Below are positions 19,172-26,491 of a DNA stretch of 27,837 nt, in pieces. Source of the DNA: a virus. Position 1 is the first letter of the stretch. The number at the start of each line of letters is the position of its first letter. The stretch lies in the IMG/VR virus record IMGVR_UViG_3300020055_000120, positions 1-27,837 of that record; one strand, given 5' to 3'. Under the pieces are notes generated by a model. That model worked only from the letters and a program-made list of their open reading frames with translations, made no database searches and was not told the DNA's origin. The translations under genes and the position numbers were made by a program.

Positions 19172-19345
19172 TTGTCCGACACAAAAGTGTTTGAGTTCAC
19201 ACCCAACGAAGGGTGCGAGACAGGCGCGAGTGTGGCCGGTGGCGTGCAGAAGGTCCTTGACGACTACACCAGCGGGAAGACGGTTGAGGGTATCACCTCT
19301 TACACCATGCAGGGCAACCTCTATGTCGTAGTCGTCACCTCGTGA
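19172..19345 (+). CDS. Small beta-rich protein (57 aa), TTG start
   Basis: This frame is open from TTG 19172 to TGA 19343-19345 and fills the space between two clear genes. GAGGTGA (19159-19165) lies 6 nt upstream, and the downstream stop is fused to another GAGGTGA. The product, beginning MSDTKVFEFTPNEGCETGAS and ending QGNLYVVVVTS, has alternating hydrophobic residues and one Cys. Size, spacing and signals make it a likely real gene, despite the lack of an ATG start. The function is unknown; a small virion protein is plausible given its neighbours. Confidence 0.75.
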   Translation: MSDTKVFEFTPNEGCETGASVAGGVQKVLDDYTSGKTVEGITSYTMQGNLYVVVVTS

Positions 19346-19355
19346 GGTGAGCGAC

Positions 19356-19622
19356 ATGGACTTGAGCGAACTGCAACGCCTTGAGAAACAAGGCTGGCGT
19401 AAGGCCGAAGAGTCAATGGTTAAGACCGATGAGCGCGACAAGTTGAAGGGTGTTGTCAAGCGTCAAAACATGAAGACGCGCAACATCCGAGACATCGTGA
19501 ACATCGGTTCCGGCACGCGTTGCCGCTTCTGCGGCATGCTCCACTTTTGCTACCTTGAGCGATGCGGCGCGTGTAAGAAACCAATGCACTACAACCTTGC
19601 AAAAACCGAAGAGGTGATTTGA
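19356..19622 (+). CDS. Zinc-ribbon protein (88 aa)
   Basis: ATG 19356 lies 5 nt after GAGGTGA (19344-19350); the in-frame GTG at 19347 is inside that site. The N-terminal half is charged and helical (DLSELQRLEKQGWRKAEES). The C-terminal half has C56-x2-C59 and C70-x2-C73 with an extra Cys at 65 and a nearby His (RCRFCGMLHFC, RCGACKKPMHYN), which looks like a zinc ribbon. It lies among head-completion genes. Nucleic-acid binding or a structural zinc site are both possible. Confidence 0.82.
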   Translation: MDLSELQRLEKQGWRKAEESMVKTDERDKLKGVVKRQNMKTRNIRDIVNIGSGTRCRFCGMLHFCYLERCGACKKPMHYNLAKTEEVI

Positions 19623-20521
19623 TGGTGAGATTGAGCGGTGATATTGATGGAGACGATAATGACGACACTCGTATCAAACCCATGACGGGAAGTAGACACG
19701 CTGATACAGCGCAAATTAAAATCATTGGAGACAAACGCGTTCCTGTTGCGTTAGCACGAGGAAAAGCAGGTTTAGCGGCGGAACCTCACACCTGCTCGGA
19801 TTGCGGCGGAACCGTCGCGAGTGGAAATGGAAAAACAGCGTGCGTGAATTGTGGCCTTGAACACCATCCCGGTTCAGCGGCTTTTGATGAGGCTACCGAA
19901 CATTACATGGGAGGCGAAAAGCAATACCTTCCCGAAATGCCGAACCAAGTTGATTTTCAAGCGGTAGGAGATGTAGGGAGTGGGGGAAGCATGAACATGA
20001 CTGCAACAGGAGAAGGTCGTCGTTTCTTGACCGATGACGAATCCGCGACTCAAGCGACTGATTTTTCTTATGAAGGAGCAACGGGTCGTAGAGGAACACC
20101 CACTTTTAGGAACATACCATTCAAGGGCATTTTTCAAAGAAGTGAAAATCCAATGGATATGGCTTGGCGTTTGCTCAAAATGACGCCCGAAGAAATGGAG
20201 GCCGCTGGTTTTCATGAAGCCGCCGCACAGATGCGTGCAATGCAAGCAGAAGAAGAGCGCGTCCGTCAACAGGCTCAAGCACAGGCTCCAAAAGAAACAC
20301 CTCGCGTTCAACAATACGACCTCCAATTAGCGCGACGACGAGCGCAAGAAGAGTTTGAACAAAAACTCCGTCGCGCTCGCAAAGACTCACGCGGTGGTAG
20401 AGTTGACCACCTGTTCCCCGACATACACGCTTTCCACCAAGAACACGGAAGACTACCTAAAATGCCGAAAAACTTGAAAAACAGGTTCCTTGAATATCGC
20501 GCGAGAATGGAGGATGAGTGA
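19622..20521 (+). CDS. Zinc-ribbon protein with NPM-AW motif (299 aa)
   Basis: ATG 19622 overlaps the previous TGA by one base, with GAGGTGAT upstream. A zinc-ribbon-like site is formed by C58-x2-C61 and C74-x2-C77 (CSDCGG, CVNCGLEHHPG). Near residues 174-187 lies ENPMDMAWRLLKM, the recurrent Trp motif of this window, followed by a Gln/Ala/Glu-rich helix (EAAAQMRAMQAEEERVRQQ). The basic C-terminus (VDHLFPDIHAFHQEHGRL, MPKNLKNRFLEYRARMEDE) suggests a small helical domain. Codons are more mixed than in the capsid gene. Function unknown; it sits just before the connector and may be a virion or head-maturation protein. Confidence 0.82.
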   Translation: MVRLSGDIDGDDNDDTRIKPMTGSRHADTAQIKIIGDKRVPVALARGKAGLAAEPHTCSDCGGTVASGNGKTACVNCGLEHHPGSAAFDEATEHYMGGEKQYLPEMPNQVDFQAVGDVGSGGSMNMTATGEGRRFLTDDESATQATDFSYEGATGRRGTPTFRNIPFKGIFQRSENPMDMAWRLLKMTPEEMEAAGFHEAAAQMRAMQAEEERVRQQAQAQAPKETPRVQQYDLQLARRRAQEEFEQKLRRARKDSRGGRVDHLFPDIHAFHQEHGRLPKMPKNLKNRFLEYRARMEDE

Positions 20522-22101
20522 TGCCGACCGTATTCCAAACAGGTGAGCGCGAAGGTCGTCCTCTCTTCCCCGACAGGCTTTACTACACATCCGCACAAAA
20601 GGTTGCTGACATTCTTCAAATCCCATTCCCCGACCCTGTTTACTTGGCCGCAGAAGACGGCTCTACCCATGTTGACATTTCCCCCGCAGACTACCGATTG
20701 GTTGGCTTTGAAGTAGGTGATACGATTGAAATTACCAGCGATACCGAAATGGGTGAAGAGCGAACTATTACAAGCGTTGCTCGCGCTTCCGGCAATGTTC
20801 GTCTTTCGTTTGCTGATGCTTTAACAGGAGACTACACGACGGCTGATAACGCGCAGGTCCAAAACCTTCAATCGTTCACGAACGGCAAACGCAAAGGGGT
20901 CACGAAAGCGCAGGTTGAAACACTCATCCTCCGCACCCAAGACAAAATTGACAACCTCACGAACAACGCATGGCGACCTATGTTGCAGACGGCTGAATAC
21001 CTCAACTTTGACACCTACAAGCCCTACCGTCGTCGCTACTACACCGACTATGTGGGTTCTGTCCCGCTAATGTTCCGCAACGCGCAACAGATTCTCCGTC
21101 TTGAGATTTGGCAGGGTGCTGACTATCGCGAGATTGCCGCGGCTGAAATCCGCCTCAAGGTGGATGACTTCACGCAATTGACGGCTGATACCGATAAGGT
21201 CTTCTTATGCCCCGGTGGTGGCGGTGTGGCGACGCTGACGGTTGGTGAGGGGACATCTAAGTTTCGCGCGCAGTTTGATAATGTCAGCACCGCTCAACAA
21301 CTCGCTGACCTCATCAACAAGGATGCGCGCAAAGGTAAATCAGCCACGCTGTTTAGCCCGTCGTTTGCGTTTGAAGACATCACCGAGACTGACGGCACAA
21401 CCACCGCAAATGTGCATCACGAGTTCATGGCTTCTGCGAACGCTGACTACGGTGGCGGTCAACTCAAAATCACCTCCATGCGTCGTGGTGAGGCTGGCGA
21501 GAACGCCACCTATGCATGCACCTCCGACGGCATCACCTTTACCGGCGCGACCAGCACCGATGTGAAAGTGGTGTCATCCACCGCAACCACCATCGTCGTC
21601 AATAGCGTGTCGGGATTGGCTCCCTACGGTATCATCAACATAGGAAGCACTTACGGCTACTACACCAGCATCAGCGGCACAACGCTCAACGGCGTGACTG
21701 ACCTCGTAGGCGACATCAGCGCGGCGGCAGTTGCCGATGCAACGCTGAATCAAAAGAAGTTCAAAATTGATTATGTAGGCACGACCACAGGTGACGAGGC
21801 TCGTCTTCGCGATTGGTGGGCTGACTACGACATGGGTGTGATTTACTTCAACAACTCCTACCCTTACTTCTCATGGAACGCCGTCAAGGTGTCCTATGTC
21901 TACGGAGAGCGGTATGTGGAGAAAGCCATTGAGGACATCTGCACGAAGTTAGTTGCGATGGATTTGATTCTGTCCGATGACCGTAGCGTGTTGTTGCCCG
22001 AAGGAACGCAGAATGTAGACTTGGGTAGTAAGTATCAGTTGTTCAAAGCGCAAGTGGCTGAAGCCCTACCGCGCTACACAGAAGTGATGACGGTGTTGTG
22101 A
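20521..22101 (+). CDS. Head-tail connector protein with beta-rich insertion
   Basis: ATG 20521 overlaps the previous TGA. The segment near residues 125-160 (KGVTKAQVETLILRTQDKID, NNAWRP) and the C-terminal helices (YVEKAIEDICTKLVAMDLIL) resemble the alpha-helical gp6/gp15-type head-tail connectors that form a ring below the portal. Between them lies about 250 residues of Thr/Ser/Gly-rich, strand-like sequence (TATTIVVNSVSGLAPYGIIN, GSTYGYYTSISGTTLNGV), so a beta domain seems inserted in, or wrapped around, a connector core. At 526 aa it is far longer than usual connectors (about 100-200). Position between capsid and tail genes agrees. Alternative: a neck or collar protein. Confidence 0.78.
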   Translation: MPTVFQTGEREGRPLFPDRLYYTSAQKVADILQIPFPDPVYLAAEDGSTHVDISPADYRLVGFEVGDTIEITSDTEMGEERTITSVARASGNVRLSFADALTGDYTTADNAQVQNLQSFTNGKRKGVTKAQVETLILRTQDKIDNLTNNAWRPMLQTAEYLNFDTYKPYRRRYYTDYVGSVPLMFRNAQQILRLEIWQGADYREIAAAEIRLKVDDFTQLTADTDKVFLCPGGGGVATLTVGEGTSKFRAQFDNVSTAQQLADLINKDARKGKSATLFSPSFAFEDITETDGTTTANVHHEFMASANADYGGGQLKITSMRRGEAGENATYACTSDGITFTGATSTDVKVVSSTATTIVVNSVSGLAPYGIINIGSTYGYYTSISGTTLNGVTDLVGDISAAAVADATLNQKKFKIDYVGTTTGDEARLRDWWADYDMGVIYFNNSYPYFSWNAVKVSYVYGERYVEKAIEDICTKLVAMDLILSDDRSVLLPEGTQNVDLGSKYQLFKAQVAEALPRYTEVMTVL

Positions 22102-22105
22102 TAAT

Positions 22106-22435
22106 ATGAATCCGATGAATCATGCATGGAGATTGTTGAAAGAGGAAAAAAAGTTGAACCTGTTGCAACGCATTCAACTTGAAGGTCAGCAGAACCAGCG
22201 ACCTGTCAATTACGGCGCGAGGGAGTGTCCATGCGGTAGCGGTCTTCGGAGTCTTGATGTAGGCCATTTTTACCCTAACGAAATGAGATGCAAATTGTGT
22301 CATGAGCGAAAAATGGAGGAATACATGCAATCCAACATGCCTCATATTGAGCAAGGATTGGACCAGCAGGGCTATTCAATGAATGACCCCAACGCATTCC
22401 CGCAACAACAACAATTCCAAACACAAAATGAGTGA
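22106..22435 (+). CDS. Small protein: N-terminal NPM-AW motif plus zinc-finger-like site
   Basis: A 109-aa protein starting MNPMNHAWRLLKEEKK, so the recurrent Trp motif is at its extreme N-terminus. It is followed by C41-x-C43, H54 and C62-x2-C65 (ECPCGSG, MRCKLCHERK), likely a zinc site, and a Gln-rich tail. Only 4 nt separate it from the connector gene, and the ribosome binding site is weak (GTGATAAT), so translation may depend on coupling. Function unknown. Confidence 0.8.
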   Translation: MNPMNHAWRLLKEEKKLNLLQRIQLEGQQNQRPVNYGARECPCGSGLRSLDVGHFYPNEMRCKLCHERKMEEYMQSNMPHIEQGLDQQGYSMNDPNAFPQQQQFQTQNE

Positions 22436-22712
22436 TGACATGAAAGAAGCAATCAAGAAAGCCATTGCGAAGGCTCTTATGGAGCCTGTCAAGCAAGCGC
22501 GTGAGAACAGCGTGTTTAGCGACAAAGGTCGCATTTTCCTTGACGCCAACGCGAGTGCATACGGAGCGGCTGTCAACAGCGAAGGAGAGTTGATTGACGC
22601 GAACGGAAAAGTCATGGACGAGTCAAGTCCCGAATACAAGAACATCGTTGCTTTGGCGAAGAAACAAGCACGCGCACAATCCGCAATAGGGAGGGATATT
22701 ATTGGCTCTTGA
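22428..22712 (+). CDS. Small helical protein (94 aa)
   Basis: I start at ATG 22428 (MSDDMKEAIKKAIAKALMEP), which overlaps the previous gene by 8 nt (ATGAGTGA); ATG 22440 is an alternative. The N-terminal ~30 residues form an amphipathic helix. The middle (GRIFLDANASAYGAAVNSEG) could be a small beta unit, and the C-terminus is helical and basic. It lies between connector and tail terminator genes and may be a neck accessory protein. Family not recognised. Confidence 0.75.
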   Translation: MSDDMKEAIKKAIAKALMEPVKQARENSVFSDKGRIFLDANASAYGAAVNSEGELIDANGKVMDESSPEYKNIVALAKKQARAQSAIGRDIIGS

Positions 22713-23142
22713 ATCCGTTGAACTCATCAAGAAAATCCTTACGGATAATTGGAATCGCGGCAACACGAATCAACGCACACCTATCGTTGAGGACATCACT
22801 ACTGTTGAGGCTGGTCGCGGTAAGCGTCTTGACCTCACCAACAAAGACGCTATCCTCCTTTACGAAACAGTCCACAACGAAGAGCAACCCGAAGTGTTCT
22901 ACGACTTTGTTCACACGCGAATCAACATCACCGTTGACGCGCGCACCATGAACGGTCGTAGCCACCTCATGAAAATGGAGGATGAGGTTCGTCGTATCGT
23001 TCACAGTCAGCGCAAAGGCGATGGCGCGAACTTTGACCGATTACTCTATAAGATGCGAACTGACCTTTCGGACCGGACAAAGCGACTCCACAGGATGACC
23101 TTCCAAGTTGAAATCGTTATATTCTCGGAACTCATCGCGTAA
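22702..23142 (+). CDS. Probable tail terminator / tail completion protein, TTG start
   Basis: TTG 22702 is preceded by GGGAGG (about 22690-22695), which supports this unusual start and an 11-nt overlap with the upstream gene. The 146-aa length, the ELIKKILTDNWN start, the central strand FYDFVHTRINITVDARTM and the following helix MKMEDEVRRIVHS fit the alpha/beta layout of HK97 gp10 / lambda gpU-type tail terminators. Such proteins cap the tail tube and dock it to the head. It lies directly before the major tail protein gene, the expected position. Assignment is by layout and context, not by alignment. Confidence 0.75.
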   Translation: MALESVELIKKILTDNWNRGNTNQRTPIVEDITTVEAGRGKRLDLTNKDAILLYETVHNEEQPEVFYDFVHTRINITVDARTMNGRSHLMKMEDEVRRIVHSQRKGDGANFDRLLYKMRTDLSDRTKRLHRMTFQVEIVIFSELIA

Positions 23143-23162
23143 GACAGGGCGGGGCGAAAAGC

Positions 23163-25103
23163 ATGGTATCAACAGTTTACAAAGGCGACTTATCCGAAGT
23201 CACATTCGGCAAAGAGTGCGGCATTGTTCTCGCGCATGGTTCGTTCGGCGGATTGGTATTTACAACCGACGCGGCGGGAACAGGCATCACATTTAGCGGT
23301 GCAACGGCGGGTTTCTTCTCAACCGGCTCACTTCTCCGCTACCCTGCCGGAATGCTCGTTGGCAGTCAACTTCGCGTCATCGGTGCTGGTAGTTTTACCG
23401 ACGATGACAATGCTACCAAAGGGCATGTTTACACCATCGTCGCGAACGAAGGAGCCACGCTCACGGTTTCTCCCGCGATGAAAGAAGTGTCTACTGCATC
23501 TACATCGGGTGATGAGTTGCTTATTGACACGGTAGGAACACCAACGATTGACACAGGCATGACTTACAACGCTCAAGCCGCCTTATCCGACGAGTCTGTT
23601 CTTACCGACCAATTTATCGGCCTCGCGGCGACCGTCTCACTCCCCGAAACGAAAGTGGAAGTGCGACGCTCGCACATCGTCGGTGTAGGCCGTGATGTTG
23701 TCATCCAAGAACCACAGCGATTCTCCAATGAGGGTGGGTCAATGGAAATGATGATGAACAGCGCGCGCTGGCTCTACTACTCGCTTGGTCGCGAGGTCAT
23801 TGATGTTCCCAGCACGCTGATGACCGACCCCAGCGGACACACCAAGAAAGACATCGCCGCGGGTGATACCTATGTTGCTTTCACAGGAACGATGACCGGA
23901 AAGCCGGACCCCGGTGATTACATCATTATCGCGGACGGCACAACGGTTGCCTTCCCAAAAGACACCCCTGCCGCCGTTTCCGGTGCAGTATGGGGTGCAG
24001 ATGGCACAGGCGTAGATATGGAGAATGTTGAACGAAACGAGATTCGTCAAGTGTTGTATGTTGACGAAACGCTCACCGAGCGCAGAATCCATGTTGACGA
24101 ACCATTCTATTTCAGTCACGCGCTTGGCAACTACACCATCAAGCGTTTGAAGTATGAAGCGACAAACACAACCAACGGTTCGCCGAACTTTGAAGTCGGC
24201 GCGGCCAACTACGGAACCATCACCAACCGACAGGAGCGTTTGCTCTTCTCCGGTGCTACACTCCCTTCTTTTGCGATTGAATCAAGCATTCGCACTCGTA
24301 ACACCGGTTCATACAACGCCAACACGACGGATGCATTGGCGAACGAAGCCGCACCCGGTTCGGCATCGGACAGCAAACAACTTACGCGCGTTTGGAAAGG
24401 ATGCAAAGTGAAGGACTTCTCACTCGCGGCTGACGCAGATGCAGAAGTCAAATTGAGCATCAACTTTGACGCGCTCTACTGCTACACCGACACCGGTCGT
24501 CTTGAGAACTCCGACAAAGGCGACCGCTACACCGCGCACCGCATGTTTGAGAACACCGCGAACTCCACAGTCAACCGCAAGAAGGCTGGCATCGCGCCCA
24601 ACACCGAGAAGCCATTCTTCTTCTACAACGGGCAAATCAGTTCGTTTGGCGTCAACATCGCGCAGGTCACAAACTTTGCTTTGAGCGGCAACAACAACAC
24701 CGAAGCCATCTACACGATTCGCGGCAACAGTCAAGCCGAAGACCGCAACACCGCTGGCGATTCGCTTGAGCAAATCCCCTTTGGTGGTTCGCGCAACGCC
24801 AACCTCATGATTGAAAAGACGATGGAATACGAATTGTCCATGACCGTCATCGCAAGTGACCCCTTGATATGGCACGAGTTCCGAACCAACCGAACGCATG
24901 AGTTCACCGAACCTATTACACTTACGCTGACAAAAGCCGGTAAAGGTTCAAACCGCGAAGAAGTCATCATCGTCGTTGACGACTACATCATTTCGGAGGC
25001 CCCTCTCCCTATCCCCGAAGACAAGGGTGTTATCAAGAGTGAGTTGAAAATCATGCCGAAACATGTGCGCGTGATTTCGCGCGATGCTTTCTTGCACATG
25101 TGA
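23163..25103 (+). CDS. Major tail (tube) protein
   Basis: A large beta-rich protein between the terminator candidate and the G/G-T chaperones, the standard place for the tail tube subunit. It is rich in Thr, Gly and Ala, with regular strand patterns (VYKGDLSEVTFGKECGIVLA, ITFSGATAGFF, YTIKRLKYEATNTT) and a C-terminal section with RTHEFTEPITLTLTKAGKG. At 646 aa it is about twice a typical tube protein; the segment around residues 250-320 (TMTGKPDPGDYIIIADGTTV) may be an inserted beta domain exposed on the tail. A major-tail function is strongly supported by context. No enzymatic motif is seen. Confidence 0.85.
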   Translation: MVSTVYKGDLSEVTFGKECGIVLAHGSFGGLVFTTDAAGTGITFSGATAGFFSTGSLLRYPAGMLVGSQLRVIGAGSFTDDDNATKGHVYTIVANEGATLTVSPAMKEVSTASTSGDELLIDTVGTPTIDTGMTYNAQAALSDESVLTDQFIGLAATVSLPETKVEVRRSHIVGVGRDVVIQEPQRFSNEGGSMEMMMNSARWLYYSLGREVIDVPSTLMTDPSGHTKKDIAAGDTYVAFTGTMTGKPDPGDYIIIADGTTVAFPKDTPAAVSGAVWGADGTGVDMENVERNEIRQVLYVDETLTERRIHVDEPFYFSHALGNYTIKRLKYEATNTTNGSPNFEVGAANYGTITNRQERLLFSGATLPSFAIESSIRTRNTGSYNANTTDALANEAAPGSASDSKQLTRVWKGCKVKDFSLAADADAEVKLSINFDALYCYTDTGRLENSDKGDRYTAHRMFENTANSTVNRKKAGIAPNTEKPFFFYNGQISSFGVNIAQVTNFALSGNNNTEAIYTIRGNSQAEDRNTAGDSLEQIPFGGSRNANLMIEKTMEYELSMTVIASDPLIWHEFRTNRTHEFTEPITLTLTKAGKGSNREEVIIVVDDYIISEAPLPIPEDKGVIKSELKIMPKHVRVISRDAFLHM

Positions 25104-25118
25104 GGTGAACGAAATGAA
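25097..25118 (+). repeat. 22-bp direct repeat at gene junction, copy 1
   Basis: Identical to 25587-25608. It spans the last Met codon and stop of the upstream gene, the GAGGTGA ribosome binding site and the start ATGAA of the downstream gene. Core: TGAGGTGAACGAAATGAA. Confidence 0.95.
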
Positions 25119-25593
25119 ACCAATAGATGAAGCATGGGCGTTGTTGAAAGCGCGCCCCGAAATACAAGCACACCTACAAGGAACGAGTCAGCCAAGAACG
25201 GGAGGCACGATACCTCAACAGTTGGTGCGACGCCCCGGAGAAACCTACGATGACACAGGCAACACGCGACCCGCTGGTGCAATACACATGCGTAGATTCG
25301 GAAATCACCAAATGAGGGGAGGCCACCCGGAGCGTGCGCAACGCCCATCCGTCGGTAATGAACGCTCATTCCAAACATCGGCTTACACAGGACAAGAAGA
25401 GTCAGCGATTTCGCGACCACCAAAACAGGGTTTCTTGGACCGAAGACGCGATGCAAAACAACAGCGTTTGGCTCAACGAGCAGAACAAACGGGAGCGGGT
25501 GCAGACTACCGTCAAGCATTCCCGATGAATCCCACCGGCTCAAGTGTTTTTGAGCCGTCTGCATCAACGATGCAACAAATCCAACGCATGTGA
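25114..25593 (+). CDS. Small protein with N-terminal KPI-AW motif (159 aa)
   Basis: ATG 25114 lies 6 nt after GAGGTGA (25102-25108). The protein begins MKPIDEAWALLKARPEIQA, the recurrent Trp motif at its N-terminus. The rest is hydrophilic and rich in Arg, Gln, Gly and Pro without hydrophobic core signals, so it is probably disordered (RRDAKQQRLAQRAEQTG). It ends near ASTMQQIQRM. The gene lies between tail tube and chaperone genes. Function unknown; the N-terminal motif is the only element shared with other proteins here. Confidence 0.8.
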   Translation: MKPIDEAWALLKARPEIQAHLQGTSQPRTGGTIPQQLVRRPGETYDDTGNTRPAGAIHMRRFGNHQMRGGHPERAQRPSVGNERSFQTSAYTGQEESAISRPPKQGFLDRRRDAKQQRLAQRAEQTGAGADYRQAFPMNPTGSSVFEPSASTMQQIQRM

Positions 25594-25608
25594 GGTGAAC
25601 GAAATGAA
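25587..25608 (+). repeat. 22-bp direct repeat at gene junction, copy 2
   Basis: Exact copy of 25097-25118, again spanning stop codon, ribosome binding site and the start of a gene that opens with the Trp motif. Confidence 0.95.
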
Positions 25609-25756
25609 TCCGATGGTTGATGCTTGGACAATTATTATCAAAGGCAACGGCTGTGACGAGTGCGGCAAAAGTGGTTGCCGCGCGAAGATGTGTTGCGATA
25701 ACTGCGGGAAGAACAAGTGTTCCGAATGCATGGAGAAGCAAGGCGGGTGTGCTTGA
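25604..25756 (+). CDS. Tiny Cys-rich protein with NPM-AW motif (50 aa)
   Basis: ATG 25604 lies after the repeated GAGGTGAACGAA leader. The protein begins MNPMVDAWTIIIKGNG, then carries nine cysteines (17, 20, 25, 30, 31, 34, 39, 42, 49) in CDECGKSGC, MCCDNCG and CSECMEKQ. This is a dense zinc-finger-like module that could hold two metal ions. It overlaps the next gene by TGATG. It shows the motif fused to a minimal zinc domain. Function unknown. Confidence 0.82.
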   Translation: MNPMVDAWTIIIKGNGCDECGKSGCRAKMCCDNCGKNKCSECMEKQGGCA

Positions 25757-26181
25757 TGAAGTCCGACATGCACATTGGAGGTAACCGCGCGTTGCGTATT
25801 CGTGCGGTTGCAGAAGGCGCATTCATCGCTGAACCCGTTGACGAAGTGTTCAATCCCGAAGCCGCCAAGACTGACGGCAACCCATTTCCCGAAGAACAGC
25901 AAACGGAAGAGCAACCCGTTGAAGTTGACGAACCCAATTACGAGTCCATGACCGTTGACGAACTCAAAGCCCTGCTACGGGCGCGAGGTCTACCGGTCAC
26001 AGGCACAAAGGCGGAACTCATTACCCGCCTTACCGAAGCCGATACCCCCTCCGAAGAGGCAGTTGAAGCCGAGGTCGTCGCTCCCTCCGAAGAGGCCGCG
26101 ACAAGTGATGAGGGAGTAAGTGATGACAATGCCGAAAATAGCGGACCCGATGAGCCTCTTGGTGAACAGCCAAGCGGTTGA
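25756..26181 (+). CDS. SAP-domain protein (141 aa)
   Basis: ATG 25756 overlaps the previous TGA. Residues ~62-95 (YESMTVDELKALLRARGLPV, GTKAELITRL) match a SAP domain, a helix-turn-helix-like DNA-binding module. The N-terminal part (MHIGGNRALRIRAVAEGAF) is probably a small beta unit. The regions flanking the SAP domain are acidic and Pro/Glu-rich, thus disordered. It sits between the tail tube and the tail chaperones, where virion DNA-binding would be unexpected; the SAP module may instead bind protein. The 3' 59 nt overlap the next gene. Confidence 0.85.
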   Translation: MKSDMHIGGNRALRIRAVAEGAFIAEPVDEVFNPEAAKTDGNPFPEEQQTEEQPVEVDEPNYESMTVDELKALLRARGLPVTGTKAELITRLTEADTPSEEAVEAEVVAPSEEAATSDEGVSDDNAENSGPDEPLGEQPSG

Positions 26182-26491
26182 GCATGAAATACGAGCAGAC
26201 GAAAACGACCCCGATGTGGTTGTAAAAGTGTGGGTGAAGGAACTTTCCTTCATGCAGTTGCAAGAAGCAATCAAAACTTTTGTCAACATCACCACCGAAG
26301 GTTCAGTTGACATTGACCTCGCGAACTATTGGAAATACATGTTCGCCGAGGCTATTGACAAAACTGAACCGCGTCTCACCATTCCGCAAATGTTGTCGCT
26401 ACGGCCATTCATCGCGAATCAAATCACCGCGTTGTTGCCTCAACCTCAAGACTTGCTGGCTAACCCTTTAGTGGATGGGGCGACCGAATAG
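26123..26491 (+). CDS. Tail assembly chaperone G-like protein
   Basis: ATG 26123 follows AGGGAG (26111-26116); ATG 26129 is an alternative. The product has 122 aa: an N-terminal strand pair (EIRADENDPDVVVKVWVKEL), then helices (FMQLQEAIKTFVNI, IDLANYWKYMFAEAID, LRPFIANQITALL), similar in layout to gpG-type tail chaperones. It lies directly before the -1 frame T extension and the tape measure gene. In lambda-like tails, G and G-T bind the tape measure and recruit tube subunits, and are absent from mature virions. Assignment rests on layout plus the frameshift signal. Confidence 0.85.
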   Translation: MTMPKIADPMSLLVNSQAVEHEIRADENDPDVVVKVWVKELSFMQLQEAIKTFVNITTEGSVDIDLANYWKYMFAEAIDKTEPRLTIPQMLSLRPFIANQITALLPQPQDLLANPLVDGATE

